Below, piece after piece: positions 1 through 10,075 of a DNA stretch of 64,000 nucleotides (position 1 is the first letter of the stretch; the number at the start of each line of letters is the position of its first letter). The stretch covers positions 19,751,506-19,815,505 of the forward strand of contig JAQMRL010000006.1 in the NCBI GenBank assembly GCA_035578175.1, in the 5' to 3' direction. Source of the DNA: Catonia carolina. Taxonomy: Eukaryota > Arthropoda > Insecta > Hemiptera > Achilidae. The position numbers were made by a program, and so were the translations under genes. The notes below the pieces were generated by a model that ran no database searches, was not told the origin of the DNA, and saw only the letters and a program-made list of their open reading frames with translations.

Positions 1-13
1 AGCAAGAGAAAGT
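1..13 (-). repeat. HINE-like element terminus, continues left of window
   Basis: The window opens with GCAAGAGAAAGT followed by an A-run. This is the conserved outer end of the HINE-like family seen in many copies further right; the rest of this copy lies outside the window. Confidence 0.7.
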
Positions 14-586
14 AAAAAAAACGTAATTTGCAAATGACAAAAATAAATATTCATACCAAATTTATTTTACGAAACTAATTTTCACAGAAAATAAGATTTT
101 GGAAAAAAATAATTACTAATTAAATGTATAATAATTAGTATAATAATACATTATAATTTCATATTAATAAATAATAATTGTATAAAAAATAGGAACAAAA
201 TTTTCTACCAATCATAATAATTAATTAACCGTTATTCTCAAGCAATTTGAGTGTAAAAACATAATAGGACTTTTTTCGCAAAGAAAAGACGTTCAGACAG
301 ACAACCCTGACATACTTTCAACAGGAAATTACGTTTTTTATACTTTCTCCAGAAAGAGATTTTGCACATATCAGAGTGCGTTAACCTACGAATATTACTG
401 ACTTAATCAATTTAGGTGAACTGTTACAGTACTGTGAGTAGAATTTTATCGGTTACTTCTTTTATAGTTTGTAATAAACATTAAAAATATATTAAATATA
501 ATATAAGCACTTAGAGACGGTTACGATTTAATACACTTTAAAAAAGAAAGATATTTTAGGTTACTACAGCAGAAATAATCTAAAAC
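14..586. other. AT-rich stretch, no recognised feature
   Basis: I see no credible frame or repeat family here apart from the barcode-like 16-mer at 365-380, listed separately. Confidence 0.5.
365..380 (+). other. PacBio barcode bc1001-like 16-mer (suspected artefact)
   Basis: The sequence CACATATCAGAGTGCG is present exactly and is followed by T. The same 16-mer plus T flanks the assembly gap at 32788-32887. From memory it is PacBio barcode bc1001. A chance exact 16-mer match in 64 kb is very unlikely, so a hidden chimeric join at this point is suspected. Confidence 0.75.
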
Positions 587-1350
587 ATCTGGTGTGAAAC
601 ATTCACACGACTTTCTCTTACCAATCTATATATTAAAAAACATATAACCTAATTTTAATTCTTAGTAAATAATGTGAAAATGAAAAACATAACCTAATTT
701 TAATCATAAAGTAATTTTTTTTAACCCCTAATGTATGTACGTTGCAATCTGTTCAATTCAGAACAATAAGCGACCCCATGACCCAATGAGATGAGGATGA
801 TGTGTAAATGAGGTGTAGTCTTGTACAGACTCAGGTCAACCATTTCTGAGAGAGTATGGTTAATTAAACCCCAACCATCAAAGTACACCGGAATCCACTG
901 TCAAGCATTCAAATCCGTATAAAAGTAACTACCTTTACTAGGATCTGAACCAGGAAACTTCGTCTCCAAAAAATCCGCTGTTAAACAGCTGATTTTGAAC
1001 AAAGTAATGACGCTAAAAAAATCAAAACCCTTTAGAACTAAAAATTTGGGAAATCACTAAAATTGAAGCTAAACTACGCTTTGTAGAAGAAAATGCTTAA
1101 ACTAAAAGTTGTACATTTTTTTGTTTCCTATAATTTGATTGAATAGCCAACTTATTTTTCGTAAAATGCATTCTAAGGCCGCAATATTAAAAAAAAACCC
1201 ATCTTTTACCGATTTTCATGAAAATAATATAGAAAATCACTAACTGACGCGAAACTAAGCGTTGTATAAAAAAATGTTAAAAAAGTTAAAAATGAAATAA
1301 AAAATTTAGGCTTTTAAATGTTACACAACTTTAGTTATACGTGTACTATA
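587..1350 (-). mobile_element. HINE-like element, old copy split by SINE-D
   Basis: It begins with TCTGGTGTGAAACATTCACAC (hairpin end) and ACTTTCTCTTACC, then continues with the family's internal motifs (for example TCGTAAAATGCATTCTAAGG and AACTAAGCGTTGTA). It is interrupted by a SINE-D at 716-1000 and loses similarity near 1350, so the microsatellite end is missing. Confidence 0.75.
716..1000 (-). mobile_element. SINE-D (tRNA-derived), with 8-bp TSD
   Basis: This is a reverse-strand SINE-D copy. Its 3' tail is at the left and the decayed tRNA-like head at the right, near AGCTGTTAAACAGCTG read on the other strand. AAAGTAAT occurs at 708-715 and 1001-1008 and reads as the target-site duplication. 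The tRNA head is truncated relative to the full copy at 23773-24081. Confidence 0.75.
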
Positions 1351-1495
1351 TACACGTTTCCTCTAGAGTGCATATCTGTGCTACAGAGGTAAAGGGTTTT
1401 TAACTCCAATTTTGGCAAAATTAAGTTTGAAAATCAGCAAGATAAGCTCTAATAGTTAACAGTGTTAACTCGTATCTGTCTTACTTCCATTTTTT

Positions 1496-1640
1496 ACATT
1501 CTCTTGCCTATATGAATATGTAGGAAGGAAAGTATTGTTTTCATGTCGATTTTTCGAAATCGAGTTTTCACCGGATCTACACGTTTTCACAACCCCTGAA
1601 CCAAAAAAACATGTTTTAAGCGATTGGTCTGTGTCAAGTA
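1496..1640 (+). mobile_element. HINE-like element, 5' end fragment
   Basis: ACATTCTCTTGCC, the CCTATATGAATATGTAGG hairpin region and the following GGAAAGTATTGTTTTCATGT are present. Similarity stops at about the microsatellite position. Confidence 0.75.
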
Positions 1641-1751
1641 CATAAGCACGCGTAGTTTGTTGAAAAATTTATTCGTCCATATTTTTTTCACAAAATTTGA
1701 TGCAGCAGATTAAATTACAATTTTTCAGCGCGTAAGATATTAATTATGCTA

Positions 1752-1911
1752 ATAACAGACAGGTGGTGTGTTCAATTATTTGCTCTTACTCTGTTAAATC
1801 TAGGGCTAAAATAATAGATCTGTTTCTTATTACAAGGTCAGTCAATTAAATGACTGACTTGTTTAGGAACAGAAAAGGTAGAGGTGTAAAAGACACAAAA
1901 AAGACATTCAC
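1752..1911 (+). mobile_element. SINE-A fragment (5' part)
   Basis: It starts with ATAACAGACAGGTGGTGTG and follows the SINE-A head through GAGGTGTAAAAGACAC, then diverges. It is the first of four SINE-A pieces packed between 1752 and 2953. Confidence 0.7.
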
Positions 1912-2002
1912 CAAAGACAAACTGCTGCAACCACTTTACTTGTGTGGGAGTCCAAAGACGTATTACGGAATTTCTATTGATATTACTTAAGGTATAGTTA
2001 GA

Positions 2003-2391
2003 CATAACAGACAGGTGGAGTGTCAAATTATTTACACTCAATCTGTTCGTTGCAGGGCTAAAAAAATAGTTCTGTTTCTTATCATATGGTCAGCCAATTA
2101 AATTACTGAATCATTTAAGAACAGAAGACGTAGAGGTGCTAAATACACTAATCAGAGTTATCTTGTCTGAAAGTAGTGAATTTCATTATACAGCCAGATT
2201 CTGTGGTGAATGAAGTGAAGGTGTCATTTGCAGGGTGGAAATAAGTGGTTTTCAGAGGACCCGGCATACTGATAAGCGTACTTTTCCACTCGCTGTGGAA
2301 GGCATTTATAAACCACCTTACCCCTCGTTTTACTTAGTAAAACCTCTACTGGTTCAAACCAGCCTTTCGGCAGATGACTTAAAAAACAACA
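2003..2391 (+). mobile_element. SINE-A, near full length
   Basis: It runs from ATAACAGACAGGTGGAGTG to the tail GATGACTTAAAAAACAACA. The open frames here are by-products of the repeat: the same 75-93 codon frame recurs in other SINE-A copies. Confidence 0.8.
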
Positions 2392-2560
2392 TAAATAGAG
2401 TTTCTCCTCTAAAAGTAACGAATATCATTATACAGCCAGACTCTGTGGTGAATAAAGTCAAAGTGTCATTTGCAGGGTTGAAAAAGGTGCTTTTTAGAGG
2501 GCATGCTGACCTCTAGATATTTTTAAACCAGCCTTTCGGCTGATGACCTAAACAAGAAGA
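2392..2560 (+). mobile_element. SINE-A fragment, tandem to previous copy
   Basis: It starts inside the element at the CTCCTCTAAAAGTAACG equivalent, carries an internal deletion and ends at GATGACCTAAACAAGAAGA. It lies head to tail with the copy at 2003-2391. Confidence 0.7.
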
Positions 2561-2953
2561 TGTTGTTGCTGTTTAGGTCATCAACCAAAAGGCTGGTTTG
2601 AACCTTTAGAGATTTTACTAAGTAAAACGAGGAGTGAGGTGGTTTACCATTACCTTCCTCACTGAGTAGAAAAGTAAACTTATCAGCATGCCGGGTACTC
2701 TGAAAAGCACATATTTTCCACTCTGCAAATGACACTTTCACTTCATTCACCACAGGGTCTGGCTGTATAATAAAATTCATTACTTTCAGAGGAGATAACT
2801 TCGATTAGTGTCTTTTACACCTTTACCTCTTCTATTCTTAAATGATTCAGTCATTTAATTGGCTGATTATGTGATAAAAAACAAAACTATTTATGTTACC
2901 CCAGCAACGAACAGATTGAGTGTAAATAATTTGACACTCCACCTGCCTGTTAT
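2561..2953 (-). mobile_element. SINE-A, near full length, reverse
   Basis: It begins with the reversed CAA tail (TGTTGTTGCTGTTTAGGTCA) and ends at CACCTGCCTGTTATGG, the reversed start. Together with the preceding forward copy it forms a tail-to-tail pair. Confidence 0.8.
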
Positions 2954-3686
2954 GGTCACAACAAGAAGATATTAATTAAAAATAATTGGATTAAATCAAC
3001 TGAGTTTAAATCTAAGAAAAATACATTTATTTTTGGAATACATCTTAACCAAAAACGTTATGCATTTAGTATTTAAACTGGAAAAAATCTTTTGTTATAA
3101 TTTATTGATACCGTTTCCTTTTCTCTTATTATATTGCACAATTGTTTCAAAACTTGGAAAAGAAATATTTAGTCTAACTTTATTAACTTTTTCACAAGTA
3201 CCAACTTAATAACATAAAGAAGATAATTGTTTTTAGTTAAGCCGATACTTTATTGGTATTGTTCGTAAATACGGAGATTTATATTTGAATAAATACTTTA
3301 AGTAAATACAGTATACATTTTCATCGGTTTCTTTTTATAAAAATTTCGTCCTTTTTTTATTCCCAGTACGGAATTTGGTTTTGTTGACTTTACAAAGAAG
3401 ATAATTTATTTTCGAATTTCTCTTTTCTTTTTCCCTTTTTTCTTTTCATCCACTTAACTATTTTATCTTTATTCTATCTCTTTCTTCTTCAACTATTTTG
3501 TCAGAGAACCGTTTTTTCGAAGTTGGCTCTTGTGTTCACAGTTAAAAATACAAAGGAAAAAAATGTTTGCAGTTTGTTGACCCTTTATTTATTTATTTAC
3601 TATAAATCACTTTCACTTACTTAAACCAACGAGTCAAACGCTTATTCGCCCCCCCCCCATTTCTTATCTAAATTACTCTTTTTTGT
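2954..3686. other. AT-rich stretch, no recognised feature
   Basis: There is a pyrimidine-rich run around 3400-3490 and a C-run near 3650. I see no coding or repeat family here. Confidence 0.5.
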
Positions 3687-3710
3687 ACTTTGTCTTGCCC
3701 TTTACGAGTA

Positions 3711-4636
3711 CGAGGTGTGGCTATTAAATAACGAGACTGACGTTGTAAAAAAAAATTTATTTTAATTTTATACATAATCACTTATTGTCACTTTCAATAA
3801 TATACACTCCTTCTCTATCACTACAACGCTCCATGCGAATTTTCCATTGTAGGAAACAGTGCTGGAAGTAATCTTCTGTCAGCTCCTTCAGGACACGTGC
3901 CACTTTCTCTTTTACAGCTTCCACAAACACAAATCTTGTCCCTTTTCATGCGGATTTCACCTTAGGGAACAGGAAGAAAAAAATGACAAGTAATGACACG
4001 TGGGTTTTTACTTATGATCCGGAAACGAAGCGCCAATCCATGCACTGGAAGAGCCAAACTTCACCGAGAGCCAAAAAAGCTCGAATGAGCAAGACAAAAT
4101 TTAAAGCAATAATTTTTGTTTTTTTGATATCCATGGGATCGTGTACCTTCACTGGGTTCCTGAAGGTCAAATAATCAATATTACTACCTTGAGGTACTTT
4201 CTTAACTACTTCAAAGAGTAAGGAAAAAACGCCCCGAATGTGGAAGGACAAATCATGGGTTCTCCACCAAGACCATGCGCCAACTCATTCCGCGTTATCT
4301 GTCAAGAGGTTCTTAGCCAAGTACAGCATCTCAGTGTTAGAACATCCACCTTATTCACCAGATCTTGCACCATGTGACGTCTACCTGTTCCCTAAGGTGA
4401 AATCTGCATTAAAAAAGAAAAGAAAAGAGTCTGTGGAAGCTGTAAAAGAGAAAGCGGCACGTGTCCTGAAGGAGCTGACAGAAATGACTCCAGCATTGTT
4501 TCCAACAATGGAAAATTCGCATGTAGCGTTTTAGGGATAGAGAAGAAGTGTGTATTGAAGGTGACAAAAAGTGATTGTGTATAAAATTAAAATAAAATTT
4601 TTTACGTTAGTCTCGTTATTTAATAACCACACCTCG
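3711..4636 (+). mobile_element. Fold-back mariner (two inverted 3' ends), 926 bp
   Basis: Both ends are CGAGGTGTGGCTATTAAATA or its inverse, each flanked by TA (3709-3710, 4637-4638), the mariner target duplication. The left arm (about 3711-3972) is an inverted copy of the transposase 3' end and 3' UTR that also forms the right arm (about 4387-4636). The transposase 5' half and the true 5' terminus are absent. Arms and termini are seen directly; origin by inversion or template switching is inference. It is related to the element at 12524-13458. Confidence 0.85.
3988..4534 (+). pseudogene. Mariner transposase, catalytic-domain remnant
   Basis: Mariner transposases excise and insert the element by DDE/D-type catalysis. 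This remnant starts around the first catalytic block (DTWVFTYDPETKRQSMHW), where the usual D-E-T-W reads N-D-T-W, so the first acidic residue looks lost. After a frameshift it continues as VLHQDHAPTHSA and YSPDLAPCDVYLFP, with 34 residues between the second and third aspartates (DD34D). The N-terminal helix-turn-helix half is missing, and stops and frameshifts lie at about 4170-4240. It is certainly non-functional. Its C-terminal coding segment also occurs inverted in the left arm of the same element. Confidence 0.85.
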
Positions 4637-4752
4637 TATACAGGGCAGAAAAGTACCCATTGTTTTCGTATCGATTTTTCGAAATCACATTTTCACCGAA
4701 AATACCCGATTTTAGGCCTCCTGAACCCAAAAAAATATGTTTTAAGCGATTG

Positions 4753-4787
<35 letters not shown>

Positions 4788-4921
4788 GGTGAAAAAAATA
4801 TCTCAAGAACGGAATATATACCCCGAAGGTGAAACTTGGAACTTAACTTCTTGAAGGACAAGTTAATTTTTAAAATTAACCATAACCTTGCTTTGAAAAA
4901 CACGCAATTACATATGAACTT

Positions 4922-5123
4922 TGTTGTTGCTTAGGTCCTCAACCGAAAGGCTGGTTTGAACCTCTAGACGGTTTACTAAGTAAAAGAGTAAGTTGATTTA
5001 CCATTGCCTTCCTCTCTGAGTATAATTGGCTTACCATGTGATAAGAAACAGAACTATTTTTTGGAGCCCTGGAACTAACAAATTGAGTGCAAATATTTAA
5101 ACACTCCACCTGTATGTTGTGTG
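4922..5123 (-). mobile_element. SINE-A, internally deleted, reverse
   Basis: The reversed tail (TTGTTGTTGCTTAGG) and reversed head (CACTCCACCTGTATGTTGTG) are both present, but about half of the middle is missing. Confidence 0.75.
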
Positions 5124-5999
5124 CAGGAAAATCACACAAAATTTAATTGATATTTTTTCAACATTTTGCTAAGTCATAGAGAATCCGTAAATGTAGCGGT
5201 AAAATTAAAAAAAAAAATCTGGTGTGAAACACTCACAACTTTCTCTTGCCAATGCAAATAATAATTAACAATATAACCTAACATTAGTAATAAAACATTA
5301 GAAATAAACAAAAAACTAACCTACAAAAATATAACCTAATTTTAATCATGACTGAAAGACGCAAAATGAAAATCGAACTCAGCTCGGCTTAAAAATACGG
5401 AAAATCACTCTTTCACACTAAACTAGGCTCCGTAGAGAAAAATTCTCTAAATAAAAGTTGTAGATCTTTTTATTTCCTATAAAATTAATTATAATATACA
5501 CTTTTGTCGTAAAATGCATACTAAGGTTAAAATCTTAAAAAAATCGATTTTTCACGCCTTTTCGTGAGAAAAAACAGAAAATCGCTAATTACCGCTAAAC
5601 TAAGCGTTGTACAAAAAAATGTTTGAAATAAAAGTTGTAGGTTTTAAAATTCTCTACAACTTGTATTATATAAATTTTTGCGCTAAAATTTATATATACT
5701 AAGCCGTAATCTTAAAAAAACAAATTCATTACGTGAAAACAGCCTCACTAAGAATTTCAGTAAACATGGCGCCTACCCCATCTTGTAGAGAATAAAAAAT
5801 TTAATAAACCAGGCGATTTTAAAAAAAATCGTAGGACCTGTTTTTGAGAAAATCACAAAAAAGTGAAAAATTACACGAATAAACTACTACTTCCGGTTGA
5901 CCGATTTTGATGACAATGTTCGTGTCGGGTCCGGTAGTGGTATGTAACTTAAGTTTCAAGTTTCAAGTTTGTACGATGTTCCATTCTTGAGATATTCTG

Positions 6000-6000
<1 letters not shown>

Positions 6001-6052
<52 letters not shown>

Positions 6053-6079
6053 GCGCGCACGCACGCACGCACACACACA
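6001..6079. repeat. CA microsatellite with GCAC interruptions
   Basis: This is a near-uninterrupted CA tract followed by CGCACGCACG units. It is internal to the HINE-like copy, at the same position as the tracts in other copies. It gives rise to spurious His-Thr and Val-Cys open frames. Confidence 0.95.
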
Positions 6080-6190
6080 GACCAATCGCTAAAAACATGT
6101 TTTTTGGGTTCAGGGGGTCTGAAAACGTATAGATCCGGTGAAAACTTGATTTCGAAAAATCGACATGAAAACAATACTTTCCTTCCTATA

Positions 6191-7201
6191 CAGGGTGATT
6201 CATGAAGTTCTCCCCCCACTTCTACAGCACATTGTACTAGTAAAAATAATGAAAAAATGTTATATAAACATAGGTCCGAAAACGCTTCGTTAGCGAGTTA
6301 CAGCTAGCGAAAGTTTCGCCTGGATTTCAGTTCACCAGGTGAAATGAGGTCTTCCTGGAATTGTGGTAAGGTAGATTAAGGGGCAAATTCAATCATTTCT
6401 TATGGTTTTTGATCTGATAAATTGAATAAAATAGGTCCCAGATCTGTAAGTTAAATAGTTTTTAAGAAAACCAGTGTCAAATGCAAAAAATGGAGTGAAA
6501 AACTTATTTTTTCATCTTTGGGCAAGGATAACTGTGTTATTTCACCAAGAAACAGTTAAAATTTTTCAATAAAACATGTAGAAAATTTTATTCTGAACAA
6601 ACCGGTGTAAATTAAGTACACAGAAAGCGAATAGATGTTTGATTAAATGAGTTTTTATTCATAAGAGTACAAAGTAAAATTAACCGGAAAAACTAAAATG
6701 AAAAAATGTGTTTTTTTCACTCCATTTTTTTGCATTTGACACTGGTTTTCTCAAAAACTATTCGCTTTCTGTGTACTTTATTTACACCGGTTTGTTCAGA
6801 ATAAAATTTTCTACATTTTTTATTGAAAATTTTCAACTGTTTCTTGGTGAAATAACAAAGTTATTCTTGCCCAAAGATGAAAAAATGTGATTTTCACTCC
6901 ATTTTTTGCATTTGACACTGGTTTTCTCAAAAACTATTTAACTTACAGTTCTGGGACCTGTTTTATTCAATTTATCAGATCAAAAACCATAAGAAATGAT
7001 TGAATTCGCCCCTTAATCTACCTTACCACAATTCCAGGAAGACCTCATTTCACCTGGTGAACTGAAATCCAGGCGAAACTTTCGCTAGCTGTAACTCGCT
7101 AACGAAGCGTTTTCGGACCTATGTTTATATAACATTTTTTCATTATTTTTACTAGTACAATGTGCTGTAGAAGTGGGGGGAGAACTTCATGAATCACCCT
7201 G
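6191..7201. mobile_element. Palindromic DNA element with about 430-460 bp inverted arms
   Basis: It starts CAGGGTGATTCATGAAGTTC and ends with the exact inverse. Reading inward from both ends the arms match almost base for base for over 400 bp, around a short unique centre near 6640-6730. Flanks are TATA (6187-6190) and TTTA (7202-7205), consistent with a 4-bp or TA target duplication. No coding is seen. It shares a core (GGTCCGAAAACGCTTCGTTA) with the element at 37639-38195. The superfamily is unassigned. Confidence 0.85.
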
Positions 7202-7226
7202 TTTATTCATATAGGCAAGAGAAAGT

Positions 7227-7691
7227 AAAAAACAACGAACGGGCAAAATGAACGGCCTAATTGATAGAACATAATATTTCCATCTAATGACCAGACTCAA
7301 TGAACGAGCTTTGTACTATAGACTATGTCATATTATCAAACTGTTAATGGCGTAGTTGCATTAGTTCACCGATAGATAGAGCTCCTCATATGTAATAAAC
7401 GATACGATTACGAGGGTATAATACCATGTTGTATAGTACTACAATATCAAACGACAACGACGTAATGTTGTTAAATGTGTATTACCTTACAACAGTTCAT
7501 ATACTACGTGGAACCGTAGACACGTGTTCTTATCAATGTCAATGATAAACAGTATCACAACAAAAAGAGGAGATATAATATATAAACGATCAATAAGAAT
7601 TTTAACACTAAAATTTATTACCTGTTGTACAAGCTGTAATACAATCATTTTAAACACAAGTTTATTTTTAATCATTAATGTTTATACTTTC
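7227..7691. other. AT-rich stretch, no recognised feature
   Basis: I recognise no frame or repeat here. Confidence 0.5.
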
Positions 7692-8085
7692 CCATAACAG
7701 ACAGGTGGAGTGTCAAATAATTTGCACTCAATCTGTTCGTTGCAGGGCTAAAATAAATAGTTCTGTTTCTTATCACATGGTCAGCCAATTAAATTACTGA
7801 ATCATTTAAGAACAGAAAAGGTAAAGGTGTAAAAGACACTAATCAGAGTTATCTCCTCTGAAAGTAATGAATTTCATTATACAGCCAGACCCTGTGGTGA
7901 ATGAAGTGAAGGTGTCATTTGCAGAGTGGAAAATTGTGCTTTTCAGAGGACCCGGCATGCTAATAAGCTTACTTTTTCACTCAGTGAGGAAGGCAACGGT
8001 AAATCACCTTACTCCTCGTTTTACTTAGTAAAACCTCTACAGGTTCAAACCAGCCTTTCGGCTGATGACCTAAACAACAACACAA
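7692..8085 (+). mobile_element. SINE-A, full length
   Basis: It runs from CCCATAACAGACAGGTGGAG to GATGACCTAAACAACAACA. It belongs to the younger-looking group with AATGAAGTGAAGGTGTC and CAGAGTGGAAAAT. Confidence 0.85.
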
Positions 8086-8091
8086 TGTTTG

Positions 8092-8396
8092 TACATAGCA
8101 ATCTGTTCAATTCAGAACAATAAGCAACCCCATGACCCAATGAGATGAGGATGATGTGTATAATTATAAATGAGATGTAATCTTTACAGACCCAGGCCGA
8201 CCGTTCCTGAGAGATTACGGTTAATTGAACCCCAACTATTAAAGTACACCGGAAACCACTATCTAGTATTCAAATCCATATAAAAATAGCTACCTTTACT
8301 AGGATTTGAACCAGGAACCTACGTCTCCGAAAATCAGCTGTTAAACAGCTGACTAGCGGTGATCACTTTACCTCTTGATCAACCCAGTGAGTCTAA
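8092..8396 (-). mobile_element. SINE-D, near full length, reverse
   Basis: The 3' tail (GCAATCTGTTCAATTCAGAA) is at the left and the tRNA-like head is at the right, where the inverted B box reads GGATTTGAACC and the head ends TTGATCAACCCAG. Confidence 0.8.
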
Positions 8397-8468
8397 ATAG
8401 TCATTTCAAGTATTTTCTTCTGCACAGCCTGGTTTAGCGTCAACTAGTAGCCTAATTTTTCGTTCACG

Positions 8469-8641
8469 CTTTTTTTTTTTGTTTAACGTTTGACTGTTCT
8501 GCAATTACTGCTAATGCAGACGGTGAAGGATAATATTAATTTTTGAAACGTATGAAAATATGCCGTGCCTGAATGGGATTCGAACCCAAGACTGCATGAT
8601 GAGAGGCGAGCACGTTACCAACTACGCCAATGCGGCCGGCA
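8469..8641 (-). mobile_element. SINE-B with tail type 1, 11-bp TSD
   Basis: On the reverse strand it has a tRNA-derived head (A box TGGCGTAGTTGG, B box GGTTCGAATCC) followed by the tail CACCGTCTGCATTAGCAG and poly(A), seen as a T-run at 8471-8480. TTTCGTTCACG at 8458-8468 and 8642-8652 is the target-site duplication. A cloverleaf tRNA gene is not intended here. Confidence 0.85.
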
Positions 8642-8701
8642 TTTCGTTCACGAGGTAGGCTGGTGCGGTACCACTACACTATGGAGGCGACTAGCAATTT
8701 T

Positions 8702-8815
8702 ATTCTTCTTCTACCTTTCAAGGACAAGGCATCTCTGCCTGTTCGAATCACTCAAATCTGCCCATCTCTTTCTTGGGCGTCTTCATTCTCTCTTTCCGTC
8801 CGGATAGCTTAACTG
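8702..8815 (-). mobile_element. LINE 3' end fragment
   Basis: Its reverse strand resembles the C-terminal tail of the LINE at 58810-59380: a basic R-R-E/K-R-W segment, then FEQAEMPCP and a GAA-rich end. Only about 110 bp remain. Confidence 0.6.
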
Positions 8816-9128
8816 TACTATCTGCCAGCAACTTTATTTTCGAATATACAGTAAATTTTTAAAAAGATTATGCAAACTGAAGTCGCTGAACTAATCCAGA
8901 TTTCTCCTAAATAAATACAGCTATTATAATTTTTTCGGTAAAAACTCTAAACAACGAGTCGGCAGAGCCATTTCTGTTTTCGACACCTAACAATCTATAA
9001 AATCTTTCAAATCTCTGAATGCTTCAACGAAAAGTTAACGTTTTTCAGATTTTGCTAAACAGAATAATTTCATCAGAACTATGAAAACTTCCGTAAAACT
9101 GCAACTCTTGGTATTTATGAACATCACG
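8816..9128. other. No recognised feature
   Basis: AT-rich; I see nothing assignable. Confidence 0.45.
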
Positions 9129-10075
9129 AATTTATTATTTATTTATTTATTTTATTTAGTAAAAAATAGCTACATTAAAATTACAATTCATGACTACACT
9201 AAGCTATGTACAATATTTTAAACTAAATATAACATACGCAAAAACTCTTCTTCACAAAGAGTTTTGTCCGCGCATAGGAGTATACAGAATAAAAACATTA
9301 ATTCACTTAAATACTTATAACTACTATAAAATTACTAAGTTAAATTACTACTGGTAGCTATATTATAATAGCGATATTCTAGTTTTTATTTTATAACTAT
9401 AACTACTTTACAATAATATATTTTAACTAACACAACTTAAATATATTTTAACTTTATACGAAATTAATTCAATAAATGAGCATAAAGAGACAGTTAAACC
9501 GTCGCAAAGAGAAAATTAAAAACTAATAAAACAGTTATTTTAAGACCTGGAAAAGTTTCTCAAGTTCTTGCTCACAGATCGATATAATATGATATTTTAG
9601 TTTATGTTTTAATAGATGTGGTGACATAATACTGTGTATATGGGGTGGAAGTACGTTAACAAATCGCCTCTCAAGATAGAGGCGATTTATTTATGATAGA
9701 GCGATTTTTCAGAATGACTTCTGAAAAAATGTACTATTTGGTTTTCTAGTCTTAATTTTTCCAGCGTTCCTAGTACCATAATTGGTTTTATTGGGATCAA
9801 TTATTACTTCACGGTTACCACAAGCCCAAAAGAATTGTATCAGAACCTTGAAAACAAATAAATGCCTTAAAGGAAGAACTCCAAATTCCTGGAACACGCT
9901 CATACGATCGCACTTTTTGTAACCATTAATAGTGTATAGAAAAGATTTTTGTAGATTAATCACAGATTTAATGTGAGTAATGTATGTACTACCCCAACAT
10001 GCAATTCCATACGACAACCGTGAGTGTACAAGAGCAAAATAAATTTGCTTCAATAAAGATCTGGGACACATACAT
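9129..10075 (-). mobile_element. Non-LTR retrotransposon 3' portion
   Basis: The coding remnant at 9709-10071 is followed on the reverse strand by about 580 bp of AT-rich 3' UTR. This ends in AAATAAATAAAT repeats at 9129-9160, typical of a LINE tail. No 5' part is found. Confidence 0.65.
9709..10071 (-). pseudogene. LINE reverse transcriptase C-terminal fragment, 120 codons
   Basis: The open frame matches what I know of the region after the reverse-transcriptase palm in insect non-LTR elements: a LKQIYFALVHSRLSYGIACW block, a LQKSF helix and a PLRHLFVFKVL block. These are the thumb and connection region that hold the primer-template. The catalytic F/Y-A-D-D box is absent, so this is a 5'-truncated copy. 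The annotated start is only the first Met in the fragment. The clade is not assigned; it is clearly different from the other LINEs in this window. Confidence 0.65.

Larger units (their letters stand above)
3687..4860 (+). mobile_element. HINE-like element, 5' part, split by a mariner
   Basis: ACTTTGTCTTGCCC at 3687 is the element start. After the mariner (3711-4636) it resumes at 4639 with the GTATTG and cat-GTCGATTTTTCGAAATC motifs and a (GT)n microsatellite at about 4756-4784. The 3' end is missing. Confidence 0.7.
5218..7226 (-). mobile_element. HINE-like element, complete, split by a palindrome
   Basis: It begins TCTGGTGTGAAACACTCACA with ACTTTCTCTTGCC and ends GGCAAGAGAAAGT at 7214-7226. 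The microsatellite is a long CA tract at 6001-6079. The 1-kb palindromic element 6191-7201 sits inside the terminal CCTATA...TATAGG hairpin. Without that insert the copy is about 1 kb. Confidence 0.85.

Noticed and set aside
5969..6219. His-Thr and Cys-Val rich frames
   Set aside because: Translation of the CA microsatellite on both strands; no coding signal.
8550..8641. Stand-alone tRNA gene on the reverse strand
   Set aside because: It is the head of a SINE-B with a tail, poly(A) and target duplication.
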